The notes under the pieces were generated by a model. That model ran no database searches. It saw nothing but the letters and a program-made list of their open reading frames with translations, and had not been told where the DNA came from. A DNA stretch of 64,000 nucleotides, taken from NCBI RefSeq assembly GCF_900110125.1, contig NZ_FOCN01000003.1, positions 235,867-299,866 of the forward strand, given 5' to 3'. Of the stretch, positions 10,138 to 21,236 are shown one piece after another (the first letter of the stretch is position 1; the number at the start of each line of letters is the position of its first letter). Source of the DNA: Cryobacterium luteum (GTDB lineage Bacteria; Actinomycetota; Actinomycetes; Actinomycetales; Microbacteriaceae). Position numbers and translations under genes: made by a program.

Positions 10138-10875
10138 CTAGATTCCGGACTCGTCGGTGCGCACCAGCACGGCACCACAGTCGGGGCAGAAGATAACTTC
10201 GTCGGCCGGCGCCTGGCGCACATCGGCGAGGTCGCTTCCGGTCAGTGTCATCGTGCATCCGCTGCAGGCGCGCGCCCGCAGCAGGGCCGCCGCATTGCCG
10301 TGGCCGGTGATCCGCAGGCGCTCGTACAGTGCCGCGAGGTCATCGGGGATGGTGGCGGCCACCGTGGCACGGTCCCGCGTCAGTTCACCGAGCTGACGGG
10401 TGAGGTCAACGAGCACCTCATCGCGCGCCAACTCCGTAGCGCTCACGCGCTCCGTGATGGCGTCCCGTTCCTGCTGCACGACGGCGACTGCGGCCTCGTG
10501 CTCTTCCTGACGCTCCAGCACGGCGATTTCGATCTCCTCCAGGTCGAAGAGACGCTTCTTGAGCGAGGCGATTTCAGAGTCCAGGGCCTGGATGTCCTTA
10601 ATCGACGGGGTGTGCTGCAGACGGTCGGTGTCGCGCGCGATGCGCTTTTCGACGACCTCGACGTCGCTCTCGATGCGCCCCAATTCGGTGCGCACGTCGT
10701 CGAGCTCGCCCGAACGACCGAGCAGCTTCATGCGGCTGGCTTCAGCTTCACGATTGAGCGCGGCCAGCTCGGTGTGCTGCGCGAGCGACTTTGACTGGTG
10801 GCTGAGCTGAAGAACCTTGATGTCCAGGGCCTGAAGCCGCAGAAGTTCCTTCTGCTGGAGTGGTGATGCCTTCAC
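10138..10875 (-). CDS. Coiled-coil C4 zinc-ribbon protein (zf-RING_7 family)
   Basis: A 245-residue protein with a long antiparallel coiled coil (residues about 5-185, Leu/Glu/Arg rich) and a C-terminal zinc ribbon with 'CSGC' and 'CPDC'. This family is widespread in actinobacteria and is thought to bind nucleic acid; related proteins in other phyla affect development and flagella. It follows the Nif3-like gene by 73 bp in the same direction, a common pairing. The exact role is unknown. Confidence 0.87.
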   Translation of the reverse strand: MKASPLQQKELLRLQALDIKVLQLSHQSKSLAQHTELAALNREAEASRMKLLGRSGELDDVRTELGRIESDVEVVEKRIARDTDRLQHTPSIKDIQALDSEIASLKKRLFDLEEIEIAVLERQEEHEAAVAVVQQERDAITERVSATELARDEVLVDLTRQLGELTRDRATVAATIPDDLAALYERLRITGHGNAAALLRARACSGCTMTLTGSDLADVRQAPADEVIFCPDCGAVLVRTDESGI

Positions 10876-10948
10876 GATGTCCTGACCTAACGCTGGAAGT
10901 GAGATGTGGTGCGGAAAAAAGGGAGCGACTCGGAGATTAGTGCACGAG

Positions 10949-11767
10949 TCAGTGCACGACGGCGAAGGACCACGGATCGGAATTCAGCTCGCTGACCGTG
11001 ACCACCATCCCCGGCAGGGCTGCGCGCAGTTGTGCGGCTGCCGGTTCCAGCCAGAGCCATTCGCTCGCCCAGTGCGACACGTCTATGAGAGCCGGTCCAC
11101 CGGCGCAGAGCGCCTGCTCGCGGGCCTCAGAGGCCGGGTGGTGGCGCAGGTCCGAAGTGATGTAGACATCCGCTGCCAGAACCTTGGGCTGGCGCAACAG
11201 CGAGTCCCCAGCACCGCCGCACAGCGCGACCGTGTTGATCGGTGCGGAATAATCGCCAGCGGCCCGCACCCCCGACGCCGTGGCCGGCAGCAGAGCCAGC
11301 AAAACGTGGGCCAGATGTCCGAGGGTCGTCGGCTGCGCAAGTCGACCGACCCGGCCGATCCCCGTACCGGGCAGCGCGTTCTCCGTGATGGGGGTCACCT
11401 CGACCAGCCCGAGCCGGGTGGCGATGATGTCGGAGACTCCGTCGGTGACGACGTCCGCATTGGTGTGGGCTGAGAGCAGAGCACACTCGGCGCGGATCAG
11501 CCGACTGAGCAGTGCACCCTTGTAACGGTCTTCGGCAATGCTCGTGACACCGCGAAGCAACAGCGGATGATGGGTCAGGAGCAGGTCGGAATCGGTGGCG
11601 ATAGCCTCATCGACCGTAGCTGCGACCGCGTCGACGGCCAAGTGGATACTGCGCACCGGTCTCGACGGATCACCGCTGACCAGGCCGGGGGCATCCCACT
11701 CCTCTGCACCGGCAAGGGGCCACAGGGTATGGGCGACGCGGGTAACGTCGGCTAGCGAGAATGGCAC
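10949..11767 (-). CDS. Nif3-like dinuclear metal center protein
   Basis: A 272-residue member of the Nif3/YbgI family, often annotated as GTP cyclohydrolase I type 2 homologue. Metal-binding signatures are 'LLLTHHPLLLRG', 'AHTNADV' and the C-terminal 'DVSHWASEWLWL' with His and Glu. The family forms toroidal hexamers; the true reaction is unsettled. It is the upstream gene of a pair with the zinc-ribbon gene. The start ATG at 11767 is the first in frame and gives the normal N-terminus (MPFSLADVTRVAHTLWP). Confidence 0.9.
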   Translation of the reverse strand: MPFSLADVTRVAHTLWPLAGAEEWDAPGLVSGDPSRPVRSIHLAVDAVAATVDEAIATDSDLLLTHHPLLLRGVTSIAEDRYKGALLSRLIRAECALLSAHTNADVVTDGVSDIIATRLGLVEVTPITENALPGTGIGRVGRLAQPTTLGHLAHVLLALLPATASGVRAAGDYSAPINTVALCGGAGDSLLRQPKVLAADVYITSDLRHHPASEAREQALCAGGPALIDVSHWASEWLWLEPAAAQLRAALPGMVVTVSELNSDPWSFAVVH

Positions 11768-11849
11768 CCGTTCAGCCTACCCGGAGACCGAGGTCGGAGC
11801 TTCGCCGGGCACGACGCACCCCGTTGCGCCGTGCCCGCCGAATATCGGG

Positions 11850-12185
11850 TCAGTAGTCGAAATCGTCGAACTGCGCGGCAGCCGACTCTTCACGGGTCCA
11901 GGCGGCCGGAATCATGGCACCGGTCTGGGCCTTACGGTGTAGAAAATCGGTGGTCTCCGGCTCTACAAGTTCGGGTGACGGGCCATCCGCCGTCACGCTG
12001 ACCAGTTGGCTCGCCGAACCGATCAAGAACTGCGCCCGCAGCAGGTTACCGTCGTCGTCCATGACCGGGATATCCACGACATCGACCTGGCGTCGGTTAC
12101 ACAGTGCCTCGGCATAAAGCAGTACCGCGTCAGCAAGATCGCTGCCGGTTACTACTGAACCGCCCGGGTGAAATATGCGTTTCAT
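11850..12185 (-). CDS. Hypothetical protein, 111 aa
   Basis: Not recognised. A soluble acidic protein with a good ribosome site (gaggggcg) 4-5 bp before the ATG. The centre ('LLRAQFLIGSASQLVSV') is hydrophobic and beta-like, and the tail is acidic ('QFDDFDY'). It stands alone between the Nif3-like gene and the GAF-ANTAR pair, on the same strand as both. Codon use matches its neighbours. Confidence 0.65.
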   Translation of the reverse strand: MKRIFHPGGSVVTGSDLADAVLLYAEALCNRRQVDVVDIPVMDDDGNLLRAQFLIGSASQLVSVTADGPSPELVEPETTDFLHRKAQTGAMIPAAWTREESAAAQFDDFDY

Positions 12186-12357
12186 GCTCGCCCCTCGAAA
12201 ACTCGGAAAAAATCGCGTGCTACCAGGGTCCGGGGTTGCGAGAGCAAGTATATGCGCGGTCTACCCCAAGTCGACGGAATCTCGGCTATCTCGCATGTTG
12301 AGCTTCTACCGGACGGCGACCCGGCTGAACCCGAGACACTGCAGTGAACCCGAGACT

Positions 12358-13071
12358 CTATAGGGTGAGCGCGCGATTCACGATGCGTTCAGCAACGGCG
12401 GCCAAGGGAAGGCCATTGTTTCTGGCGTATTCACGAATTTTATCGAAGGCATCGCCCATGTGCACGCCGTGCGTATAGGCCACCACGCCCTTGGCCTGTT
12501 CGATCAGCACGCGGCTGCTGAGTGCGTGTTGGAGCTGCTGGCGAACAATGTCACTCTCCCGAATGGCGCGTTCCTGCAGGATGCCGATGGTCGCGACATC
12601 AGCCAGGGCCTGCACCGTATTGGTATCTCCCGTGCTCAGTCCCCCGGTGCGGTCCCAAAACAAGTTGAGGGAGCCGATCGTCGTGGCACGCAGCCGCAGC
12701 GGGACGGCATGCATGGAAGCGAACCCTTGGGCCAGAGCACCCGCCCGAAACTTTGGCCATTTGTCGCCGGTACCCTCAATATCGGGAATGGCTACGGCCC
12801 GGCCGGTCGTGAAGCTTTCCACGCACGGACCGCTTCCGGCTCGCAACTGAAGGATCTCGACGAGGCGGCTGCGCTCATTGGTTGAAGCCACAACCTCTAA
12901 TTTTCCGTCGCCCGCCGACAGAATAATTCCCGCCGCCGAAGCCTCCAGCAGGGCGGCGCATTTTTCTACCAGGGTGTGCAGCAAATCGACGACATCGTAG
13001 TCGGCGACGAGAGTGTCGGCCAGGGTTACGAAGGTCTCGACGAGTTGACCTTCCCGGGTTTTTGTCACCAT
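12358..13071 (-). CDS. GAF-ANTAR sensor/antiterminator protein 2
   Basis: A 237-residue protein with an N-terminal GAF sensor domain (about 10-170; 'CAALLEASAAGIIL', 'GSGPCVESFTTGRAVAIPDIE', 'HAVPLRLRATTIGSLNLF') and a C-terminal ANTAR RNA-binding domain (about 180-237; 'LSSRVLIEQAKGVVAYTHGVHMGDAF', 'REYARNNGLPLAAVAERIV'). ANTAR domains bind paired hexanucleotide-loop hairpins and prevent transcription termination. It starts 9 bp after the stop of the related upstream gene, so the two form an operon. The signal sensed is unknown. Confidence 0.9.
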   Translation of the reverse strand: MVTKTREGQLVETFVTLADTLVADYDVVDLLHTLVEKCAALLEASAAGIILSAGDGKLEVVASTNERSRLVEILQLRAGSGPCVESFTTGRAVAIPDIEGTGDKWPKFRAGALAQGFASMHAVPLRLRATTIGSLNLFWDRTGGLSTGDTNTVQALADVATIGILQERAIRESDIVRQQLQHALSSRVLIEQAKGVVAYTHGVHMGDAFDKIREYARNNGLPLAAVAERIVNRALTL

Positions 13072-13080
13072 AATTCCATC

Positions 13081-13830
13081 CTAAGATTCGGGCATCGACG
13101 AAAAATCCAGTCGTCGTGTCACTACATCCGCGGCAACTTCCCGAACCGTTCGTCCGTGAGAGAACGCGTGGCCATGAATCATCAGGAGCGCATCCGCCGC
13201 GGAAAGATTGAGCTGGGCCAGAACCATTCCGGTCGCATGGTGTACGACACGCCTCGAGTATCCTTCATTATCTTCCAGATTCGTCTTCAATGTTCGCGAC
13301 GCGAGCGATCGGCGCAAAACCTGCCCCGCAGCGATCTGGGCGAGCGCCTCAGCGTCGACGATCTGGCCAGGAGTCAGCTCCTTCGGACCCCGCGAGAACA
13401 GGGACACCGCGCCGATATCGAGCGACCCCATCGTCAGCGGGAACACATAGACAGTCCGAACGTCGATGCTGCGTGCTGCCTTCTGGAGTGCCGGCCAGGC
13501 CGCGTGTTGCACGGATTGAAAATCATCGATCAGCACCGGGCGCCGCGTCGTCAGGGCATCCCAGGACGGCCCTTCACCCAGATCGAACTGCAGCTCGTCA
13601 AAGATGGCCGCCAGGGTGTTGCTCGCGCAAATGGTTTCGGACCCGAACGGGGTGCCCAGTGTGCACACGGTGGCAGCGTGCACGGGCAAGGCCCGCACGA
13701 ACGGCGCGCACATGCTCGTGTGCCGTTCAAACGATGCGGTCAGCTCGGCGATGGCGGCGCCGAACTCCCGCCGATCAATCATCGCGGATCGAGGCGGATC
13801 GGTCGACTTCGAACCGGTATTGAAGACCAC
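13081..13830 (-). CDS. GAF-ANTAR sensor/antiterminator protein 1
   Basis: A 249-residue paralogue of the next gene. The GAF region (about 25-170) has 'FDLGEGPSWDALTTRRPVLIDD' and 'VFPLTMGSLDIGAVSLFSRG'; the ANTAR region (about 185-245) has 'HATGMVLAQLNLSAADALLMIHGHAF' and 'VREVAADVVTRRL'. A GTG at 13830 is used here; an ATG at 13782 is possible. A perfect 10-bp inverted repeat lies 37-63 bp upstream of the start. The tandem arrangement suggests heteromer formation or sequential duplication. Confidence 0.85.
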   Translation of the reverse strand: MVFNTGSKSTDPPRSAMIDRREFGAAIAELTASFERHTSMCAPFVRALPVHAATVCTLGTPFGSETICASNTLAAIFDELQFDLGEGPSWDALTTRRPVLIDDFQSVQHAAWPALQKAARSIDVRTVYVFPLTMGSLDIGAVSLFSRGPKELTPGQIVDAEALAQIAAGQVLRRSLASRTLKTNLEDNEGYSRRVVHHATGMVLAQLNLSAADALLMIHGHAFSHGRTVREVAADVVTRRLDFSSMPES

Positions 13831-13866
13831 ATCGTTCCGTCATACGACCTCACGATCACGTCATTT

Positions 13867-13893
13867 CGCGTGAAACGCAGATCGTTTCACGCG
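13867..13893. promoter_or_regulatory. 10-bp perfect inverted repeat before the GAF-ANTAR operon
   Basis: CGCGTGAAAC (13867-13876) and GTTTCACGCG (13884-13893) flank a 7-nt loop. It lies between tRNA-Val and the GAF-ANTAR operon, both on the minus strand. It may be the tRNA terminator, although no T run follows, or an RNA or operator element of the ANTAR operon. Confidence 0.5.
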
Positions 13894-13949
13894 GCCCGCC
13901 CGCCAAAACATCCGCTGCCGCCCCGTGGGCGACCACGACTAATGTTCTG

Positions 13950-14022
13950 TGGGCCCTACCGGGCTCGAACCGATGACATCCACGGTGTAAACGTGGCGCT
14001 CTACCAACTGAGCTAAAGGCCC
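13950..14022 (-). tRNA. tRNA-Val (anticodon UAC)
   Basis: Folds as a complete 73-nt cloverleaf: acceptor stem GGGCCTT with AGGGCCC (one G-U pair), D arm with 'AGTTGGTA', anticodon stem CCACG/CGTGG around loop TTTACAC giving anticodon TAC (reads GUA), and T arm with loop TTCGAGC. The discriminator is A and CCA is not encoded. Confidence 0.95.
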
Positions 14023-14094
14023 CGACGACGACGAACAGTCGCGGGTCTGTTCAGTATAGGTCAGAGTCGATGCCTGATTGGCGACCCACGTGGG

Positions 14095-14565
14095 TTAGAG
14101 CACCGGTGCCAGCTGCCCGAGTGCGGCGCGGTAGGAGTCGATCGAACGCGCTTCACCGGGAGCGGTGATGAAACTGGCGCGGATGATGCCGCTCGGGTCG
14201 ATGAGGAAGGTCGCCCGATTCGCGAATCCCTTTTCTTCGAGGAAGACGCCGTATTCCTTCGCCACGGCTCCGTGCGGCCAGAAATCAGCGACCAGGTCGA
14301 AGGTGTATTTCTCCTGCTCGCCGAAGGCGCGCAGGGCGTGTCGGGAGTCTACCGAAATGCCGATCAACTCGACGCCGCCGTCCTCGAACAGTGCGAGATT
14401 GTCCCTGAGCTCACACAACTCTCCGCTGCAGATTCCCGAGAATGCCAGCGGAAAGAAGACGAGCGCCACCGACTTCGTGCCCCGGTACTGGCTCAGCTGA
14501 ACGCTTTCACCGAACTGGTTGATGAGTTTGAAATCGGGTGCCTGGGTGTCATTTTCGAGAGCCAT
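14095..14565 (-). CDS. AhpE-type peroxiredoxin
   Basis: Reduces hydroperoxides and peroxynitrite in the cytoplasm. The 156 residues match the AhpC/TSA fold with the peroxidatic motif 'FFPLAFSGICSGELCELRD': Cys46 is the peroxidatic residue by alignment with mycobacterial AhpE. A second Cys (Cys51) follows at C-x4-C spacing, the spacing of the resolving Cys in PrxQ/BCP proteins, so it could work as an atypical 2-Cys enzyme. The start has a purine-rich ribosome site (aggaaaggag region) upstream. It stands alone, convergent to nothing nearby. Confidence 0.9.
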   Translation of the reverse strand: MALENDTQAPDFKLINQFGESVQLSQYRGTKSVALVFFPLAFSGICSGELCELRDNLALFEDGGVELIGISVDSRHALRAFGEQEKYTFDLVADFWPHGAVAKEYGVFLEEKGFANRATFLIDPSGIIRASFITAPGEARSIDSYRAALGQLAPVL

Positions 14566-14826
14566 GAATGCTCCTTTCCTGGTGCGCCCTCAGCGCACGG
14601 ATTGGCCGGTGACACACTCTAGCCCGGCAATGTGCGCGCGTTCACAGTACCCGTCGGTTTTTTCGTCATCGGCACCCCCGTGCGCGGACAACGGGCGAAA
14701 TCTGTAGGCTTACGTGGTGCCGCTGGTTGCAATCCAACCTGCTCTTTTATGGCACGTGCCCCCGTGGCGGCGCAAACGGTCGCCACGGAGCATCATCGCT
14801 GCACAAACCCCAAGGAGAGGTCGACT

Positions 14827-17553
<2,727 letters not shown>

Positions 17554-17559
17554 GAAACC

Positions 17560-18762
17560 GTGGCACCGGCGCCCAAGACGAAAGAGCAGACTCTCAACTG
17601 GCTGCGCACCATCTCCGGTGAGCTGTCGACCCAGACGCTTAAACGGCTCGAAGACACGCTGTCCTGGTATGGCGATATGCCCCCAGGGCGGCGGTCCGCC
17701 GTCGGCTTAGTGGCCCAGGCCGGAATCACGAGCTTCATCTCATGGTTCGACGATCCGCGGTCCACACCGTGGATCGCCGCTGACGTCTTCGGCGCCGCCC
17801 CGCGAGAACTGCTTCGCTCGGTGAGCCTGCAGCAGACGCTGCAACTCATTCGGGTGACCGTCGAGGTCGTCGAGGAACGCGTCAAAGATGGCGGTGAGGC
17901 CCTGCGGGAGGCCATCCTGCTTTACTCGCGTGAGATCGCCTTCGGCGCAGCGGATGTCTACGCTCGCGCCGCCGAGGCGCGCGGCCTCTGGGACGCACGG
18001 TTGGAAGCTCTCGTGGTCGATTCCATTCTCAGCGGGGAATATGACGACGAGCTGCCCAGCCGGATCGCGGCCCTCGGCTGGCACGGCCACGGGGAAGTCT
18101 GCGTTCTGGTCGGCACCACGCCGCAGATGCTCGACGTTGACCAGTTGCGCCGCGCCGCCCGGCACATGGCCGCAGACGTTCTCATCGGCGTGCAGGGAAA
18201 CCGCCTCGTCCTCGTGATCGGTCGAGCCCGTCCGGCACCGGCTGACAGCGAAGACGTCGGTACGTCCGCGGCGTTGACCTTCATGGAGATCGCCAGGCAG
18301 CTCGAGCCGATCTTCGGTCCCGGGCATCTGGTGCTCGGCCACGAAGTGCCCAACCTCGTGGACGCGTCGAAGAGTGCCAAGGCCGCGCTGGCCGGTTTCG
18401 CGGTCGCCCGGTCGTGGCGGAATGCGCCCCGGCCGGTGCAGGCCGACGATCTGCTCCCCGAGCGGGCCCTGGCCGGTGATCCGCTCGCCCGGGCCACACT
18501 CATCCATCGCATCTATCGGCCGCTGCAGGCGCACTCCACCGAACTGCTCACCACGCTGTGGTGCTACCTCGACAACGGACGCTCGCTCGAGGCGACCGCA
18601 CGCGAACTGTTCGTCCATCCCAACACCGTGCGCTATCGCCTCAAACGCGTCTCTGAGGTCATCGGCTATGACGCCACCGGAGCGCGCGAGGCGCTCATTC
18701 TGCAGTCGGCCTTGATCATCGGCTCGATCAGCGACCACGACGGATCAACCCGCCGTCGCTGA
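17560..18762 (+). CDS. fasR: PucR-type regulator FasR, activator of the fab operon
   Basis: A 400-residue regulator with a C-terminal PucR-type helix-turn-helix ('LEATARELFVHPNTVRYRLKRVSEVIGY', about residues 345-375) and a central GGDEF-like fold ('VCVLVGTTP...LVLVIG'). In Streptomyces coelicolor the FasR protein in the same place activates fabD-fabH-acpP-fabF; the synteny here is the same. It starts with GTG 6 bp after the aceE stop, so it is probably read through from aceE as well, linking acetyl-CoA supply and lipid synthesis. The substrate signal is unknown. Confidence 0.87.
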   Translation: MAPAPKTKEQTLNWLRTISGELSTQTLKRLEDTLSWYGDMPPGRRSAVGLVAQAGITSFISWFDDPRSTPWIAADVFGAAPRELLRSVSLQQTLQLIRVTVEVVEERVKDGGEALREAILLYSREIAFGAADVYARAAEARGLWDARLEALVVDSILSGEYDDELPSRIAALGWHGHGEVCVLVGTTPQMLDVDQLRRAARHMAADVLIGVQGNRLVLVIGRARPAPADSEDVGTSAALTFMEIARQLEPIFGPGHLVLGHEVPNLVDASKSAKAALAGFAVARSWRNAPRPVQADDLLPERALAGDPLARATLIHRIYRPLQAHSTELLTTLWCYLDNGRSLEATARELFVHPNTVRYRLKRVSEVIGYDATGAREALILQSALIIGSISDHDGSTRRR

Positions 18763-18786
18763 TTTGCTGCGCGAAACGCCGTTGAT

Positions 18787-18845
18787 GTGCGACTGCCGAC
18801 AAAGCTTTCTTGGATACTTAGTGCGATCTGCACATTCATTCGCAC
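18787..18845 (+). promoter_or_regulatory. Candidate FasR operator before fabD
   Basis: Three copies of the hexamer GTGCGA occur in the 106-bp fasR-fabD gap: direct at 18787-18792 and 18821-18826, inverted (TCGCAC) at 18840-18845. The last two form a 6-13-6 inverted repeat ending 23 bp before fabD. Position fits an activator site; binding is inferred. Confidence 0.45.
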
Positions 18846-18868
18846 CCTCAGATTGGAAGACTAACTAA

Positions 18869-19786
18869 GTGATCGTTGTCGTCTGCCCGGGTCAGGGCTC
18901 CCAAACTCCCGGATTCCTCGAACCCTGGCTGGCCCTGCCCGCCTTCAGTGCCGGCCTGCGGCAGATCTCCACTGACCTCGACCTGGACCTCGTCGCCCAC
19001 GGCACGGTCAGTGACGCCGAGACCATTCGTGACACGGCGATCGCCCAGCCCCTCATCGTGGCGGCCGGCATCCTCACCCTCGAAGCGCTGCTCACGCCGG
19101 ATCGCCGCGACCGCATCGCCGGGATCGCTGGGCACTCCGTGGGCGAGCTGACCGCCGCTGCCGGGGCCGGCATTCTGAACACCGCCGACGCAATACGGTT
19201 CGTGCGTGAGCGCGGTCTGGCCATGCAGGCCGCCGCCGCCCTCGTGCCCACCGGCATGAGCGCGGTGATCGGCGCCGACGAGACCGAGCTCCTGGCCCGA
19301 CTCGACGAGCTCAAACTGGAACCGGCCAACTTCAACGGCAGTGGCCAGATCGTGGTCGCTGGAGCCCTCGACGCCCTCGCCGTTCTCGCCGCGACTCCCC
19401 CGCACCGCGCCCGCGTCATCCCGTTGCAGGTCGCCGGTGCATTCCACACCCGTTATATGAAGCCGGCCGTCGAACGGATGACTGTCGTCGCCGACTCGCT
19501 GCACCCCACCGATCCGAACCTCCCCATCTGGACCAACCGCGACGGCAGCCGGGTGAGCGACGGCATCCGTTTTGTGGACCTGCTCGTCGGCCAGGTGTCG
19601 TCGCCGGTACGGTGGGACAGGTGCATGGAGGCTTTCGCCGCGGCGGGAGTCACCGGAATCATCGAGGTTGCGCCCGCTGGCGCCCTCGTCGGTCTCGCGA
19701 AGCGAGGCCTCAAAGGCGTCCCCAGCGTCGCCATCAAGACCCCGGACGACCTACCCGCCGCCTGGGCCATGATCGACCAGCAGTGA
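18869..19786 (+). CDS. fabD: Malonyl-CoA:ACP transacylase
   Basis: Loads malonate from CoA onto acyl carrier protein for fatty acid synthesis. The 305 residues show the N-terminal 'CPGQGSQTPGFLEPWL', the nucleophile elbow 'GHSVGEL' with catalytic Ser90, the Arg in 'FVRERGLAMQ', and the His in 'GAFHTRYM'. The start is GTG at 18869. It is the first gene of a fabD-fabH-acpP-fabF operon, with 35 bp to fabH. Confidence 0.95.
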   Translation: MIVVVCPGQGSQTPGFLEPWLALPAFSAGLRQISTDLDLDLVAHGTVSDAETIRDTAIAQPLIVAAGILTLEALLTPDRRDRIAGIAGHSVGELTAAAGAGILNTADAIRFVRERGLAMQAAAALVPTGMSAVIGADETELLARLDELKLEPANFNGSGQIVVAGALDALAVLAATPPHRARVIPLQVAGAFHTRYMKPAVERMTVVADSLHPTDPNLPIWTNRDGSRVSDGIRFVDLLVGQVSSPVRWDRCMEAFAAAGVTGIIEVAPAGALVGLAKRGLKGVPSVAIKTPDDLPAAWAMIDQQ

Positions 19787-19821
19787 ATTCGCCAGCACGA
19801 GAGAATGTAACGAGAGAGACA

Positions 19822-20826
19822 ATGCCAAAGCCCACACTTCAGCAGTCCCACGGACCGCAGTACACCCGCATCCTGTCCGTGGGCGCTGCCCGCGGTGAGA
19901 ACCTCGTTCCCAATGCCGACCTCGTCGAGGCCATCGATTCGTCGGACGAGTGGATTCAGCAGCGCACCGGAATCATCACGCGTGCCCGGTCCGGCCAGGA
20001 CGTCGGCGCCGTCGACCTCGCCACCGACGCCGCGCGCGAAGCCATCGAGAGAAGTGGTGTCGACCCGGCTCTCATCGACGCCGTCATCGTCGCCACCATC
20101 AGTAACGGCCGTCAGACTCCGTCGATCGCCGCCGTGGTGGCCGACCGGGTCGGCACCAACCCGGCCGCTGCCTACGACATCAATGCTGCCTGCGCCGGCT
20201 ATGCCTATGCCATCGCCCAAGCGGATGCCCTGATTCGCACCGGTGCCGCGCATTTTGCACTCGTGATCGGCGCGGAGAAGCTTTCCGAACTCGTCGACCC
20301 GACCGACCGGAGCATCTCGTTCCTCCTCGGCGACGGCGCCGGCGCCGTCGTCATCGGGCCGAGCGACTACCCCGGAATTTCGACCACTGTCTGGGGCTCC
20401 GACGGGTCCAAGGCCGAGACAATCCAGATGGACCACACCCTGCAGGAATATCGCCGCGGCGAAGCCGCCTGGCCGACCCTGCGCCAGGAAGGCCCCGCAG
20501 TCTTCCGCTGGGCTGTCTGGGACATGGCCAAGGTGGCCAAGAAGGCCCTCGAGGTCGCGGGAATCGAAAGCGCGGACCTGGCCGCGTTCATTCCGCACCA
20601 GGCCAACATGCGCATCATCGACGAGTTCGCCAAGCAGCTCAAGCTGCCCGAATCCGTGGTCATCGCCCGCGACGTTGCCACCACCGGCAACACCTCGTCG
20701 GCCTCCATTCCGCTTGCCACCCATCGCCTGCTCGAGGAACACCCGGAACTCAGCGGCGGACTCGCACTGCAGATCGGCTTCGGTGCCGGACTCGTGTTCG
20801 GCGCGCAAGTCGTTGTGCTGCCCTAA
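19822..20826 (+). CDS. fabH: Beta-ketoacyl-ACP synthase III
   Basis: Condenses acyl-CoA primers (branched or acetyl) with malonyl-ACP to start fatty acid synthesis. The 334 residues contain the catalytic triad: Cys124 in 'DINAACAGYAYAI', His in 'FIPHQANMRII' and Asn in 'TTGNTSSASIP'. ATG 19822 is chosen, with cgagagaga upstream; a longer reading frame overlaps fabD and lacks family similarity. The second gene of the fab operon. Confidence 0.96.
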   Translation: MPKPTLQQSHGPQYTRILSVGAARGENLVPNADLVEAIDSSDEWIQQRTGIITRARSGQDVGAVDLATDAAREAIERSGVDPALIDAVIVATISNGRQTPSIAAVVADRVGTNPAAAYDINAACAGYAYAIAQADALIRTGAAHFALVIGAEKLSELVDPTDRSISFLLGDGAGAVVIGPSDYPGISTTVWGSDGSKAETIQMDHTLQEYRRGEAAWPTLRQEGPAVFRWAVWDMAKVAKKALEVAGIESADLAAFIPHQANMRIIDEFAKQLKLPESVVIARDVATTGNTSSASIPLATHRLLEEHPELSGGLALQIGFGAGLVFGAQVVVLP

Positions 20827-20884
20827 CCTGCCCACCCCCTAAACTAGTTCTCGGTCAACCGAGACACCCTCAAGGAGAAATAAC

Positions 20885-21133
20885 ATGGCATTGTCCACCG
20901 AAGAAGTTCTGACCGGCCTGGCCGAGCTCATCAACGACGAGACCGGAATCGCAACCGACACGGTTGAGCTGGGCAAGTCGTTCACCGACGACTTGGACAT
21001 CGACTCCATCTCGATGATGACCATTGTCGTCAACGCAGAAGAGAAGTTCGACGTGAAGATCCCCGACGAAGAGGTCAAGAACCTCAAGACCGTCGGCGAC
21101 GCCGTCGAGTTCATCGTGAAGGCACAGGACTAG
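20885..21133 (+). CDS. acpP: Acyl carrier protein
   Basis: Carries growing acyl chains on 4'-phosphopantetheine. The 82-residue acidic protein has the attachment motif 'DDLDIDSISMMTI' with Ser41. A strong ribosome site (AAGGAG, 20872-20877) precedes the ATG, in keeping with the high level needed. The third gene of the fab operon. Confidence 0.96.
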   Translation: MALSTEEVLTGLAELINDETGIATDTVELGKSFTDDLDIDSISMMTIVVNAEEKFDVKIPDEEVKNLKTVGDAVEFIVKAQD

Positions 21134-21236
21134 GCCCAGGCCTGAACCAGGTCGGTCGGAAATCGGCCGACCTGTTCATTGGGCTGGTGCCGAACGCACC
21201 GGCCCACACGTTTGTCGTTCCATGGAGAGTTGACTT

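Noticed and set aside
13867..13893. A typical tRNA terminator after tRNA-Val
   Set aside because: The stem is perfect but more than 55 bp away from the tRNA 3' end and lacks a T run, so I left it as an undecided element.
19453..20835. A 460-codon open frame opposite fabH and the fabD end
   Set aside because: Antisense shadow spanning two genes of the fab operon.
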